Positions 1-9,641 of a stretch of DNA of 13,695 nucleotides are shown in pieces. The position numbers and the translations under genes are program-made. The notes beneath the pieces were generated by a model. The model did no database searches. It saw only the letters and a program-made list of their open reading frames with translations, and was not told the DNA's origin. The stretch's first letter is position 1. Each line of letters opens with the position of its first letter. Source of the stretch: Bacteroides sp. (GTDB lineage Bacteria; Bacteroidota; Bacteroidia; Bacteroidales; Bacteroidaceae); contig JAJPZL010000360.1 in NCBI GenBank assembly GCA_021204375.1, positions 1-13,695 of the forward strand, in the 5' to 3' direction.

Positions 1-1
1 G

Positions 2-874
2 GATACAAATGTGGAATACTATAAAAGGATCAATAAAGACTGGGGCATAACCGTACGTGGTAATTTTACCTGGGCAAGACCTGAATGGGTAGATAATGAT
101 GTTTCTGATAAGGCTTATTCCTGGAGAAACCAACGGAGATATAGTTTAACTTCCATAGAAGGATTTACTGCGCTGAGTTTATATACCCAGGAAGATATTA
201 ATAAGATAGCTGCCTGGTATAATTTGCCTGAAAGTCAACGGACTCCTGAAAATCAACCTTTCCCCACCCCTTATAATGTAGGATTGGATAAAGTAAAAGT
301 CGGGGATATCAAGTATGAAGATAAGAATAAAGACGGTAGAATTACAGACGATGATATCTCCTGGTTAGGGAACGGAGATGTTCCTGAGATGACCTATGGT
401 TTCGGATTTAATCTGGATTATAAACGTTTCTCTGTAGGCTTATTATTCCAGGGTACTGCTAAGGCCCAGCGTTTTGTAAATGGAATGACATTTTCTTTTA
501 ATGATACCGGTAACTCCAATGTATTTGCCAATATTACTGACAGATGGACGGAAGAGAATCCCAGCCAGGATGTATTTTATCCCCGTCTTGCTTATGGACG
601 GGATGCTGACGGTAACCTGAACAATACCCTAAACAGTACCTGGTGGTTAAAAGATATGAGTTTCCTGCGTTTGAAAACCCTTCAGATCGCTTACCGGCTT
701 CCTGAGAGTTTCTGCCGGAAAGTCCATATTAAAGATGCAAGTGTCTATGCGTTGGGTATGAACCTGTTTATCCTTTCAGAATGGAAACTGTGGGATCCGG
801 AATTAAATACTAGTAACGGTACTAAATATCCGAATGCTTCCTCTTATACATTAGGCGTTAATTTCAGTTTTTAA
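2..874 (+). CDS. SusC-like TonB-dependent outer-membrane receptor, C-terminal part (5' truncated by window)
   Basis: This is the last 290 codons of a SusC/RagA-type TonB-linked transporter. The frame is open to the window edge, so the start lies upstream and the GTG at 11 is only an internal codon. Visible family marks are a Gly-Asp-rich segment VGDIKYEDKNKDGRITDDD (about residues 99-117 of the visible part), the FLRLKTLQIAYRLP stretch of the late beta-strands, and the ending YPNASSYTLGVNFSF with a terminal aromatic residue typical of outer-membrane barrels. Such proteins form the TonB-powered pore that imports oligosaccharides captured by the partner SusD. The SusD gene follows after 11 bases, as expected for an obligate pair. 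No stop or frameshift interrupts the visible part. The local base composition is AT-richer than the enzyme genes downstream. The identity is secure; the substrate cannot be read from this fragment. Confidence 0.93.
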   Translation, partial: DTNVEYYKRINKDWGITVRGNFTWARPEWVDNDVSDKAYSWRNQRRYSLTSIEGFTALSLYTQEDINKIAAWYNLPESQRTPENQPFPTPYNVGLDKVKVGDIKYEDKNKDGRITDDDISWLGNGDVPEMTYGFGFNLDYKRFSVGLLFQGTAKAQRFVNGMTFSFNDTGNSNVFANITDRWTEENPSQDVFYPRLAYGRDADGNLNNTLNSTWWLKDMSFLRLKTLQIAYRLPESFCRKVHIKDASVYALGMNLFILSEWKLWDPELNTSNGTKYPNASSYTLGVNFSF

Positions 875-885
875 ATTAGAAAGTT

Positions 886-2827
886 ATGAAGAAAATATAT
901 AAATCTATTGTTTCGGGAATGGCGTTGATCCTCACTCTGGGAGCATGTAGTGATTATTTGAACCAGGTTCCGCAGGATATTCTTACTTTTGAGAAAATGT
1001 TTGAGACCCGGCAGAAGTCACTTGATTTTCTATCGTCTGTTTATACCTATATGCCGGATGAGTTCTGGCAACGTTTGGTAGGTATCGGAGATAATTCCCA
1101 GGGAACATCAGGTCCCTGGACCGGAGGTTGTGACGAAGCTGAATATGTCTGGGGTGATAATGCAGCCAATCTTATTAATTCCAATGCTGTAACACCCGAG
1201 ACCGATATGGTTCGAACATTTTGTGAAAAATGGTATAAAGGAATCCGTTCGGCTACTACATTCATGGATAATCTTCATCTTTGTAATAAACTTTCCCTCG
1301 GAGATTATGAACAATGGACTGCCGAAGCAAGAGCCGTCAGAGCTATCTATTATTACTATCTGTTTAGAGTATACGGATCAGTGCCGATCCTGGAAGAGCC
1401 TATTTCCGAGCAAAGCTCACTGGGAGAACTCCAGATTCCCCGTAACAGTGTGGAAGAGGTCGTAGACTACATTCTTTCAGAATTGAATATAGCCATGAGT
1501 ACCGGGCTGATTGATAATATTAAAAAGGGAAGTCCTTCTACCAGTGATAAAGGATTGGGACACGTAGATCAGGCAATTGCGAAAGCCTTTAAAGTACAGG
1601 TACGTATGCTGGCTGCAAGTGATCTTTTTAACGGCAGTAATACTTACTTTACTTCTCTGGAAAATTCGGATGGTAAAAAAACTTTTCCCTTCCTACAGTG
1701 ATAGTGAGAAGAAAGCCTTGTGGGCTGCGGCTGCAAAAGAAGCGAAAGAGTTTATCGATAAATATGTAGGGAACGGATATGATCTTACCCGTATTTATAC
1801 AGATGGTAAACTTGACCCCTATCTCTCTTACCGTGAGGCTGTACGAGGTTATAAATCTGAAATTACCAATTTTAATGGTAATACCTCTACCATTGAAATG
1901 ATCTGGTTCAATCAGCGGACAGCTTCCGGATTTGAACAGTATTCCCGTACTCCTAAGCACTTTGGTGTAAATGTAGGTTGGGCTCAGGCTTCCGGTGCAT
2001 TAGGTGCTACTCAGGAAATAGTAGATTCCTATTTCATGGCAAATGGTATAAAACCTGTTATCGGCTATCAATCGGATCATAAAACTCCGGTCATTAATCC
2101 GGTTTCCGGTTATGAGGATAGTGGTTTTTCAGAAACAGACTATCTGGATCCGGTTACCGGCAGAGTATTCGCCCCGGCAGGTGTGTTGAAAGCGTGGACA
2201 AACAGAGAACCCCGTTTTTATGCAGATATCACTTTTGATGGTCAGAAATGGTTGTACGATGGCCAGGGAGATATTTATACCAGTACCCAGTATAGCGGAA
2301 ACTCAGGGGTGTCTCAGGGAGCTACCAATGATTATACAAAGACCGGATATATTGTACGTAAATCAGCACCACTGGAAGACTGGGTTTCCAGTGACAGAGC
2401 TTGTATCTTAATGCGTTTAGCCCAGATATACCTGGATTATTGCGAAGCTTTGAATGAAAGCGACCCGGGTAATGGCGACATCCTGAAATACCTGAACCTG
2501 ATTCGTGAAAGAGCAGGTATTCCGACCTATGGAACAGGAGCCGGTCAACTTCCGGTACCATCTGATATGCGTCAGGCTATCCGTGACGAGCGTTGCGTAG
2601 AATTAGCTTTTGAAAATGTGAGCTATTTTGATGTACGCAGGTGGTGTATTGCAGAACAGACCGAGAACAAACCTGTACACGGCATGGATATCCGGAAAGA
2701 CGGCGAAGAATTTTTTGTTCGTACTGTCATGGAAGACAGAACATTTGAAAAGAAAAGTTATTTCTTCCCTATCCCAAGTAAAGATATCAATATCAGTCAC
2801 GTACTGGTCCAGAATCCGGGCTGGTAA
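886..2827 (+). pseudogene. SusD-like surface glycan-binding lipoprotein, single frameshift
   Basis: A SusD/RagB family nutrient-binding lipoprotein, the cell-surface lid of the upstream SusC. The ATG at 886 is followed by a lipoprotein signal with lipobox LGAC (Cys21), then SDYLNQVPQD, typical of SusD N-termini. Family features include the helical EARAVRAIYYYYLFRVYGSVP segment, LIRERAGIPTYG, the RQAIRDERCVELAFE helix, and the C-terminal ending VLVQNPGW. The reading frame breaks at the A7 run 1675-1681: frame 1 ends in TGA at 1699-1701, while the conserved sequence (KLFPSYSDSEKKALW) continues one base later to TAA at 2825-2827. Removing one A gives GGT AAA AAA CTT TTC and a continuous 646-residue protein, which is the best reconstruction. 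A homopolymer indel may be a real mutation, a sequencing error, or a site of polymerase slippage. Identity is certain; the broken state is uncertain. Confidence 0.9.
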
Positions 2828-2953
2828 ATACAATAGGTAAAAAGATTGTAATTTAGTAAACTACAGGTGGCTTATCAGCAGAGCCGTATCAGGCGGCTCT
2901 GCTGATATTTAAAAGTCTTATTGATTTATTCTTCAGGATAATTATCAAAAATC
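2828..2953 (+). other. 126-bp intergenic region between susD and glutaminase-family gene
   Basis: This is the only sizeable gap between genes in the window. Apart from the hairpin described separately, the remainder (2828-2872 and 2911-2953) is AT-rich. I found no match to the Bacteroidetes promoter elements (TAnnTTTG near -7 with a TTTG-like -33), so a separate promoter for the enzyme genes is not supported. The region just before the ATG at 2954 is A-rich (ATCAAAAATC) and has no Shine-Dalgarno motif, as is usual in this phylum. Confidence 0.6.
2873..2910 (+). terminator. Hairpin between susD and the enzyme genes (terminator or attenuator)
   Basis: A perfect 14-bp inverted repeat (left arm 2873-2886, right arm 2894-2907) encloses a 7-base loop at 2887-2893. 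The stem is GC-rich at the loop side, and only a short T stretch (2908-2910) then A-rich sequence follows. It starts 45 bases after the susD stop and ends 43 bases before the next ATG. Hairpins placed here in PULs commonly lower read-through so that SusCD is made in excess of the enzymes. The weak T tract suggests partial termination or 3'-end stabilisation rather than a full stop. Confidence 0.7.
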
Positions 2954-4993
2954 ATGAAAAAATTTCTGACCCTTTTTCTTTTTGTATCTTTTCTGTGTGG
3001 ATGCCGATCGTCACAGGATACGGAATATCCGGTTATACAAAACGACTTACGGGCACCGACTTATCCCATTATCACCATTGATCCCTATACCAGCGGCTGG
3101 TCATTTTCCGACAAACTATATGAATCCCCGGTCAGACACTGGACAGGAAAAGAGTTTCCTCTTACCGGTGCTATCAAAGTAGATGGACAGGTGTTCCGTT
3201 TTATGGGCACAGAGAACGAAAAAATATTTAAAGAAACTGCAGTTCAAACAGATGTAGATGTACAACCTACCCAAGCTCATTACTATTTTAAGTGCGGTCC
3301 GGTCAATCTCAAACTGACCTTTACGGCACCTCTGTTTCCTGACGACCTGGAACTGCTTGCACAACCTATCAATTATATAACGCACGAAGTCTCTTCGAAC
3401 GACCAGAAAAAACACAAGGTAGCCATTTATTTCGAAGCCTCTCCGGCCTGGGCCCTGAACGATCCCTGCCAGCAATCTATCAGTGAAGGGTTCGAATCGA
3501 ACGATCTGTTCATTCTCCGTACCGGTAGTCTGGAACAACAGATTCTGGGAAAACAGGGAGACGATCTCCGCATTGACTGGGGCTATTTCTACATGACTGC
3601 CGAAAAAAAGAATACCGTTTACTCCATTGGGCTCAGCAGGGAATTACGGGCCGGATTTATGAACGGAATAAAGAAAGAGTCTGTAAACCGCCGTGAGAAT
3701 AGCGGAGATAATATTGTAATTACCCGTAACCTGGGCCAGGTGAAAGAGCCGGTTACCGGTAAACTCATGTTGGGATACGATGATATGTATTCCATTCAGT
3801 ACTTCGGTCAGGAGCTGCGTCCTTACTGGAACCGGAAAGGAGATAGGTTTATCACTCAGTTGCTGGTAAGAGCCAGTCAGGAACATGAATCCCTTCTTCA
3901 TAGAGCCTATGCATTCGATAGATCCCTTATGGAAGAGGCTTACCGTGCCGGAGGTAAGGAGTATGCAGAACTTTGTGCCCTGGCTTACCGGCAGGCTGTT
4001 TCTGCCCACAAACTGGTAGAGTCTCCCGAAGGTGATCTGCTTTTTCTCTCGAAAGAGAATTTCAGTAATGGCTCTATCGGTACGGTAGATGTAGCCTATC
4101 CGGCAGCTCCTTTGTTCCTTTACTACAATGTAGAGCTGACAAAAGGATTACTTAATCCTATTTTCTATTACTGTGAAAGTGCAGGCTGGGATAAGCCTTT
4201 TCCTCCTCACGATATAGGTACATATCCCCGGGCCAACGGGCAGACGTACGGAGCCGATATGCCGGTAGAAGAGGCAGGAAATATGTTGTTGCTTACCACA
4301 CTTATAAGTGCTGTGGAGAGAAATACCTGCTATGCCGAAAGACACTGGAGTTTATTAACCCGGTGGGCTGATTATCTGGCAGAACATGGTTTCGATCCCG
4401 AAAACCAGCTTTGTACCGACGACTTTGCCGGACACTGGGCACACAATACTAATCTCTCCGTAAAAACCATTCTGGGAATTGCCGGATATGGATATATGGC
4501 CGGCCTGTCCGGTAAAAAGGAGATAGCCCACAAGTATACCGCTATTGCCCGGCAGCTGGCAGAAAAATGAGTGGAAAAAGCCGCTGACGACGATCATTAC
4601 CGCCTCGCTTTTGACCGTCCCGATACCTGGAGCCAGAAATACAATTTAGTATGGAATAAAATACTGAGGCTGGATATTTTTCCGGAACATATGGCTGAAA
4701 CGGAAATATCTTATTACCTTACGAAACAGAATAAGTACGGATTACCTCTGGACAACCGGGCTACCTATACAAAAACCGACTGGATTTTCTGGACAGCTAC
4801 CCTGGCAGATAGCCAGGATGTTTTTCAGGAATTTATCCGTCCGGTTCACCGGTTTATGAATGAAACAGTAAACCGGGTACCCATGTCCGACTGGATCTTT
4901 ACAGATAAGCCTGAGAAGCGGGGCTTCCGGACCCGTTCCGTTGTCGGAGGTTACTATATAAAAATGTTGGATACCAAACTAAACACACCATAA
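2954..4993 (+). pseudogene. Glutaminase A-family lipoprotein (DUF4964/DUF5127/DUF4965/DUF1793), one in-frame TGA
   Basis: The product begins MKKFLTLFLFVSFLCGC, a lipoprotein signal with Cys17 as the likely lipidated residue. RAPTYPIITIDPYTSGWSF and VRHWTGKEFPLTGAIKVDG (about residues 30-75) match the DUF4964 N-terminal segment. A beta-rich DUF5127-like region follows to about residue 325, then an all-helical DUF4965/DUF1793 region with NLSVKTILGIAGYGYMA, DTWSQKYNLVWNK and FRTRSVVGGYYIKML. Fungal members are called glutaminase A; Bacteroidetes members are common in PULs but their substrate is not established. The frame stops at TGA 4568-4570 (codon 539), yet the same frame continues without a gap as VEKAADDDHYRLAFDRP to TAA 4991-4993. 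From memory of the family, the interrupted position is normally Trp (xxWVxxADDGDHYRL), so TGG to TGA is the likely change. Full length would be 679 residues. The next gene starts 2 bases downstream, implying co-transcription and translational coupling. Confidence 0.88.
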
Positions 4994-4995
4994 AA

Positions 4996-7286
4996 ATGAA
5001 AAAACTAACCCTTCTTTTTACAAGTTTGCTTTTTACACTTTGTGTTATACATGCACAAAAGTGCGAACCGGTGGATTATGTCAATCCGCTGGTAGGTTCT
5101 ATGTCAAAGATCTCCCTCTCCAACGGGAATACCTATCCGGCCATTGCCCGACCCTGGGGAATGAATTTCTGGGTTCCCCAGACCGGAAAGATGGGAGACG
5201 GATGGACATACACATACGATGCCGATAAGATACGCGGATTTAAGCAAACTCACCAGCCCAGTTCGTGGATCAACGATTTCGGCCAGTTCTCCCTGATGCC
5301 CGTTACCGGTAAGGTCGTTTTCGACCAGGATAAGCGGGCCAGCTGGTTCTCTCACAAAGCAGAGGTTTCCCAGCCCCATTATTACCGGGTCTACCTGGCC
5401 GACCATGATGTCGTCACAGAGATCACCCCGACAGACAGGGCCGCTATGTTCCGTTTTACCTTCCCCGAGAACAAGAACTCTTATATAATCGTAGATGCCT
5501 TTGACCGGGGCTCGTATGTGAAAATTATTCCCCAGGAGAATAAGATCATCGGTTATACCACCCGCAACAGTGGGGTAGTACCCCAGAACTTCAAAAACTA
5601 CTTTGTCGTGGAATTTGATAAACCCTTCACCTATAAAGCCGTAGTAGGCGATTAGGAGATCCGTCGGGGCGACCTGGAGGCTCAGGAGTCCCATGCCGGA
5701 GCCATTATCGGCTTCTCTACCAAACGGGGAGAAGTGGTATATGCCAGAGTCGCTTCTTCCTTTATCAGCTACGAACAGGCAGAACTAAACCTGCAGGAAC
5801 TTGGAGACCGCACGTTCGACCAGGTAGTTGCCGAAGGTAGAAAAGCCTGGAACGACGTGCTGGGACGTATTGAAGTAGAAGATAACGACATAGATAAACT
5901 CCGTACCTTCTACTCCTGTCTCTACCGTTCCGTACTGTTTCCCCACAGCCTGTATGAGATCAATAATGCCGGAGAAGTAGTACACTACAGTCCCCATACC
6001 GGAGAGGTACTTCCCGGTTACATGTTTACCGGTACCGGTTTCTAGGACACTTTCCGTTGCCTCTTTCTCTTCCTGAACCTGATGTATCCCGAAATGAGTG
6101 TAAAGATGCAGGAAGGCCTGGCCAATACTTACAAAGAGAGTGGCTTCCTGCCCGAATGGGCCAGCCCCGGACACCGTGGCTGCATGGTCGGGAACAATTC
6201 AGTCTCCGTAGTAGCCGATGCTTACCTGAAAGGGCTGCGCGGGTACGACATTGAAACCCTCTGGGAAGCCGTAGTACACGGAGCTAACAACGTACATCCC
6301 CGGGTCAGCTCTACCGGACGTCTGGGATACGAATATTACAACGAACTTGGATATGTACCCTATGATGTAAAGATCAACGAGAGTGTAGCCCGTACCCTGG
6401 AATATGCGTATGATGACTGGACCATCTATAAGCTGGGACAGGCATTGAGTAAACCACAGGAAGAGATTAACGTATATGCTCAACGTGCCCTGAATTACAG
6501 ACACCTTTTTGACCCGGAACACAAACTGATACGGGGTAAGAACAAGAATGGAAACTTCCAGGCTCCTTTCAATCCGCTGAAATGGGGAGATGCCTTTACC
6601 GAAGGGAACAGCTGGCACTATACTGGTCGGTATTCCACGATCCCCAGGGATTGATCAACCTGATGGGCGGTAAAAAAGAGTTCAATATCATGATGGATTC
6701 CGTATTCAATGTCCCGCCCCTGTTTGACGATGGCTATTACGGAGGAGTGATCCACGAGATCCGCGAAATGCAGATTATGAACATGGGTAACTATGCACAC
6801 GGTAACCAACCCATCCAGCACATGATCTACCTCTACAATTACTCAGGCGAACCCTGGAAAACCCAGTACTGGACCCGTGAAGTAATGGATAAACTCTACT
6901 TCGCTACCCCTGACGGATATTGTGGAGACGAGGATAACGGACAGACTTCTGCCTGGTATGTATTTTCCGCGCTGGGATTCTATCCGGTATGCCCCGGTTC
7001 CGACGAATACATTGTAGGATCTCCGCTCTTCAAAAGTGTAAAGCTGAACCTGAGCAACGGTAAAAAAGTAACGATCAAAGCCCCGGATAATGCTCCGGAC
7101 AAACGTTACATCCACTCTATGACGGTGAACGGAAAGAATTATACTAAAAATTACCTGACACACGATCAGCTTCTCAAGGGAGCCGCTATCCAGTTCCGCA
7201 TGAGTAGCCAACCCAACACCGGCAGGGGAACGCAGGAGAGCGATACACCTTACTCTTTTTCCAGGGAATTTCGGGTAATCCATTAA
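4996..7286 (+). pseudogene. GH92 family protein 1 (alpha-mannosidase family), two stops and one frameshift
   Basis: The ATG at 4996 starts a secretion signal (MKKLTLLFTSLLFTLCVIHA, cleavage probably before Gln), then DYVNPLVGS, the GH92 N-terminal signature. Later motifs are TLEYAYDDWTIYKLGQAL, EGNSWHY, FHDPQGLINLMGG, PPLFDDGYYGG, HGNQPIQHMIYLYNY and DEDNGQTSAWYVFSALGFYP, all standard for GH92. Family members are calcium-dependent inverting exo-alpha-mannosidases with a beta-sandwich plus (alpha/alpha)6 barrel. Lesions: TAG at 5653-5655 (codon 220); TAG at 6043-6045 (codon 350), where both sister genes encode Trp in the WDTYR motif; and a frameshift near 6619-6626, where adding one base restores HYTWSVFHDPQG. 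Repaired length is 763 residues. Unlike its two sisters it has SPGHRGCMVGNN (6163-6198) where they have GNExWCMIGYH, so the glutamate thought to be important for catalysis is missing; substrate or activity may differ. Confidence 0.9.
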
Positions 7287-7299
7287 ACAGAATTATACA

Positions 7300-9641
7300 A
7301 TGACTGATAGAATACGTTTTTATCTCATTATAGTAGTGGGAGTCATAACAGCTTGTTCCCATCCTAAGGAGAAAAATGAGTTGCACCTGATTCTAAACTC
7401 TTATGTAAATCCGTTCGTAGGAACCTCGGGCTTCGGGAATGTCTATCCCGGTGCCCAGGTATCCTTCGGGGGAGGATCCAGATCAGCCCCGATACCGATT
7501 GCGACTATTACGATGCCGCCTCCGGTTATAAATACAATCACCCCACTATAATGGGGTTCAGCCTTACCCATCTCAGTGGAATCGGCATTCCTGACCTGGG
7601 CGATTTCCTCTTCATTCCCGGAACAGGCACTAAAAAACTGGAAGCAGGTACCCACGAGAACCCAGATGAAGGGTACCGCTCCCGTTATACTCACGACAAA
7701 GAATGGTCCTCTCCCAACTATTACGCAGTAGAATTACTTGATTACGATGTAAAAGCAGAGATTACGGCCGGCCTCCGTTCCGGTATCTTCCGTTTCACTT
7801 TTCCCCGGAGTGACAGCTCTTTCGTAATGATCGACATGGACCATGTACAATGGTTTAAAACAGCCTGGTCACAATTACGGATCGAGAACGACTCTACCAT
7901 CAGTGGCTTCAAACTGGTGAACGGATGGGGCCCCGAACGCTATGTCTATTTTGTGGCAACCTTCTCCCAACCTTTTGCCGCCTCCGGTATCTGCCAGAAC
8001 GGGCAACCGGTTGTGTACAACACCAAACGTTTCCGCAGCGATCGGGTAGCATACGGTAATAAACTGATGGGATGGTTTGATTTCGATACTGCTCCCGGCG
8101 AAGCGATCGAAGTAAAAGTTGCTATCTCCTCTACCGGGACTTCCGGAGCCTTTAAAAATCTGGCTGAACTGGATGGGTACAACTTTAACTCCCTGAAAAG
8201 AGCAGGAGAGGAGTTATGGGCCTGAGAGTTAGGTAAATTCAAAGTAACAGGTACACAGAAGCAGCTCGAAACCTTCTATACATCCGTTTATCACGCCTCT
8301 ATCCATCCCTTTATTTACCAGGATATAGACGGTACCTACCGGGGACACGATTCCAATCTTCACCAGGCAGACGGATTTACCAACTATACCGTATTCTCCC
8401 TGTGGGATACCTACCGGGCACACCATCCGTTGCTCAACCTGATCAATCTGGCGCGTAATGCCGATATGGTAAACTCTATGCTTGCCCATTACGACCAGAG
8501 TGTAGAGAAGATGCTTCCCATCTGGTTCTTCTACGGAAATGAGACCTGGTGTATGATCGGGTATCACGGTGTATCAGTCCTGGCAGACGCTATTGTAAAA
8601 GATATTCCCGGCTTCGATTATGAGCGGGCCTTCGAAGCCATGAAAACCACAGCCACCAATCCCAATTACGACCGTTTACCGGAGTATACTCAATTGGGAT
8701 AGGTACCTTTTGACAAAGAACCCGAATCGGTTTCCAAAACACTGGAATATGCCTATGACGATTACTGCATTGCCATGGCGGCCAAAAAGCTAGGCAAAGA
8801 GGAGGATTACCGTTTCTTCCTGAACCGTTCCCTCTCTTACCAGAACCTGATCGATCCTGAAACCAAATTTATGCGCGGACGCGATACCCAGGGTAACTGG
8901 CGCACTCCGTTTGATGCCATTGCCTATACCGGACCGGGTTCCGTACACGGTTGGGGCGATATTACCGAAGGGTTCACCTATCAGTATACCTGGTATGTAC
9001 CGCACGATGTACAGGGATATATCAATGAAATGGGAGCCGACCTTTTCCTGCAACAGCTGGACGATATGTTTACCATGGAACTTCCGGAAGATATCCCCGG
9101 AGCCCACGATATCCAGGGCAGGATAGGAGCCTACTGGCACGGAAATGAACCCTACCACTAGATCATCTATCTTTACAATTACCTGAAACAACCCTGGAAA
9201 GCCCAGGAAAAGATACGCTATGTACTCGATACCCTCTACGGTAATACACCGGATGCCCTGAGTGGGAACGACGATTGCGGACAGATGTCAGCCTGGTATA
9301 TCTTTAACTGCATGGGATTCTATCCCACCGCTCCCTCCAGCAATATCTATTCCATCGGTTCTCCCGGTCTTGAAGCCGTAGAGATGACCTTAGGTAACGG
9401 TAAAAAGATCAGCGTGACCACAGAGAATTACACCCCGGAAAATGTATATATCCAGGAGATGTATTTAAATAGGAACCGTTATAACAAAACCTATCTGACA
9501 TACGAAGATATCAGGAACGGAGCCGACATTAAATTCGTACTGGGCAGTCAGCCCAATACCTCCTGGGGAGTAAGTGACGAATCGGTAGCTCCATCTTTGT
9601 CAAACCCTCATCAAACCCTTTTATATGGTAAAAATAGATAG
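7300..9641 (+). pseudogene. GH92 alpha-mannosidase-family lipoprotein 2, one frameshift and three stops
   Basis: The start at 7300 gives a lipoprotein signal ending VITAC, then SYVNPFVGTSGFGNVYPGAQ. The frame breaks at about 7466-7477: frame 1 reads FGGGSRSA and stops at 7549-7551, while the third frame reads IQISPDTDCDYYDAASGYKY from 7476 on and joins LTHLSG. Dropping two bases (or adding one) restores the family sequence FGGIQISPDT. Three stops follow in that same frame. TGA 8223-8225 lies between EELWA and ELGKFK. TAG 8700-8702 occupies the Tyr of GYVP seen in both sister genes. TAG 9159-9161 follows NEPYH, where the sisters have His; Gln (CAG) would need only one change. Catalytic-region motifs GNETWCMIGYHG (8535-8570) and GNDDCGQMSAWY are present. 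Repaired length is 779-780 residues. It ends at 9641, overlapping the next gene by 17 bases in another frame. It lies 13 bases after GH92-1. Confidence 0.9.

Noticed and set aside
2911..2953. Promoter for the enzyme genes
   Set aside because: No TAnnTTTG-type -7 element with a spaced -33 TTTG could be found.
4568..4570. TGA as selenocysteine codon
   Set aside because: The position is Trp in remembered homologues, and no convincing hairpin typical of a bacterial SECIS was evident just downstream.
5104..5694. Long antisense reading frame of about 196 codons opposite GH92-1
   Set aside because: It mirrors the coding frame of a clear GH92 gene, has no recognisable domain, and similar shadows occur opposite every gene here.
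6022..6040. ACCGGT direct repeat/palindrome as an operator
   Set aside because: It lies inside conserved coding sequence (MFTGTGF) and is explained by Thr-Gly codons.
7466..7477. Programmed ribosomal frameshift in GH92-2
   Set aside because: The site is a G-rich run without a clear slippery heptamer, and three nonsense codons follow in the new frame, so recoding here would not yield a full product.
4568..9161. Alternative genetic code (TAG or TGA read as sense)
   Set aside because: The internal TAG codons stand for different residues (Trp, Tyr, His/Gln), genuine gene ends use TAG and TGA too (9641, 11957), and frameshifts accompany the stops.
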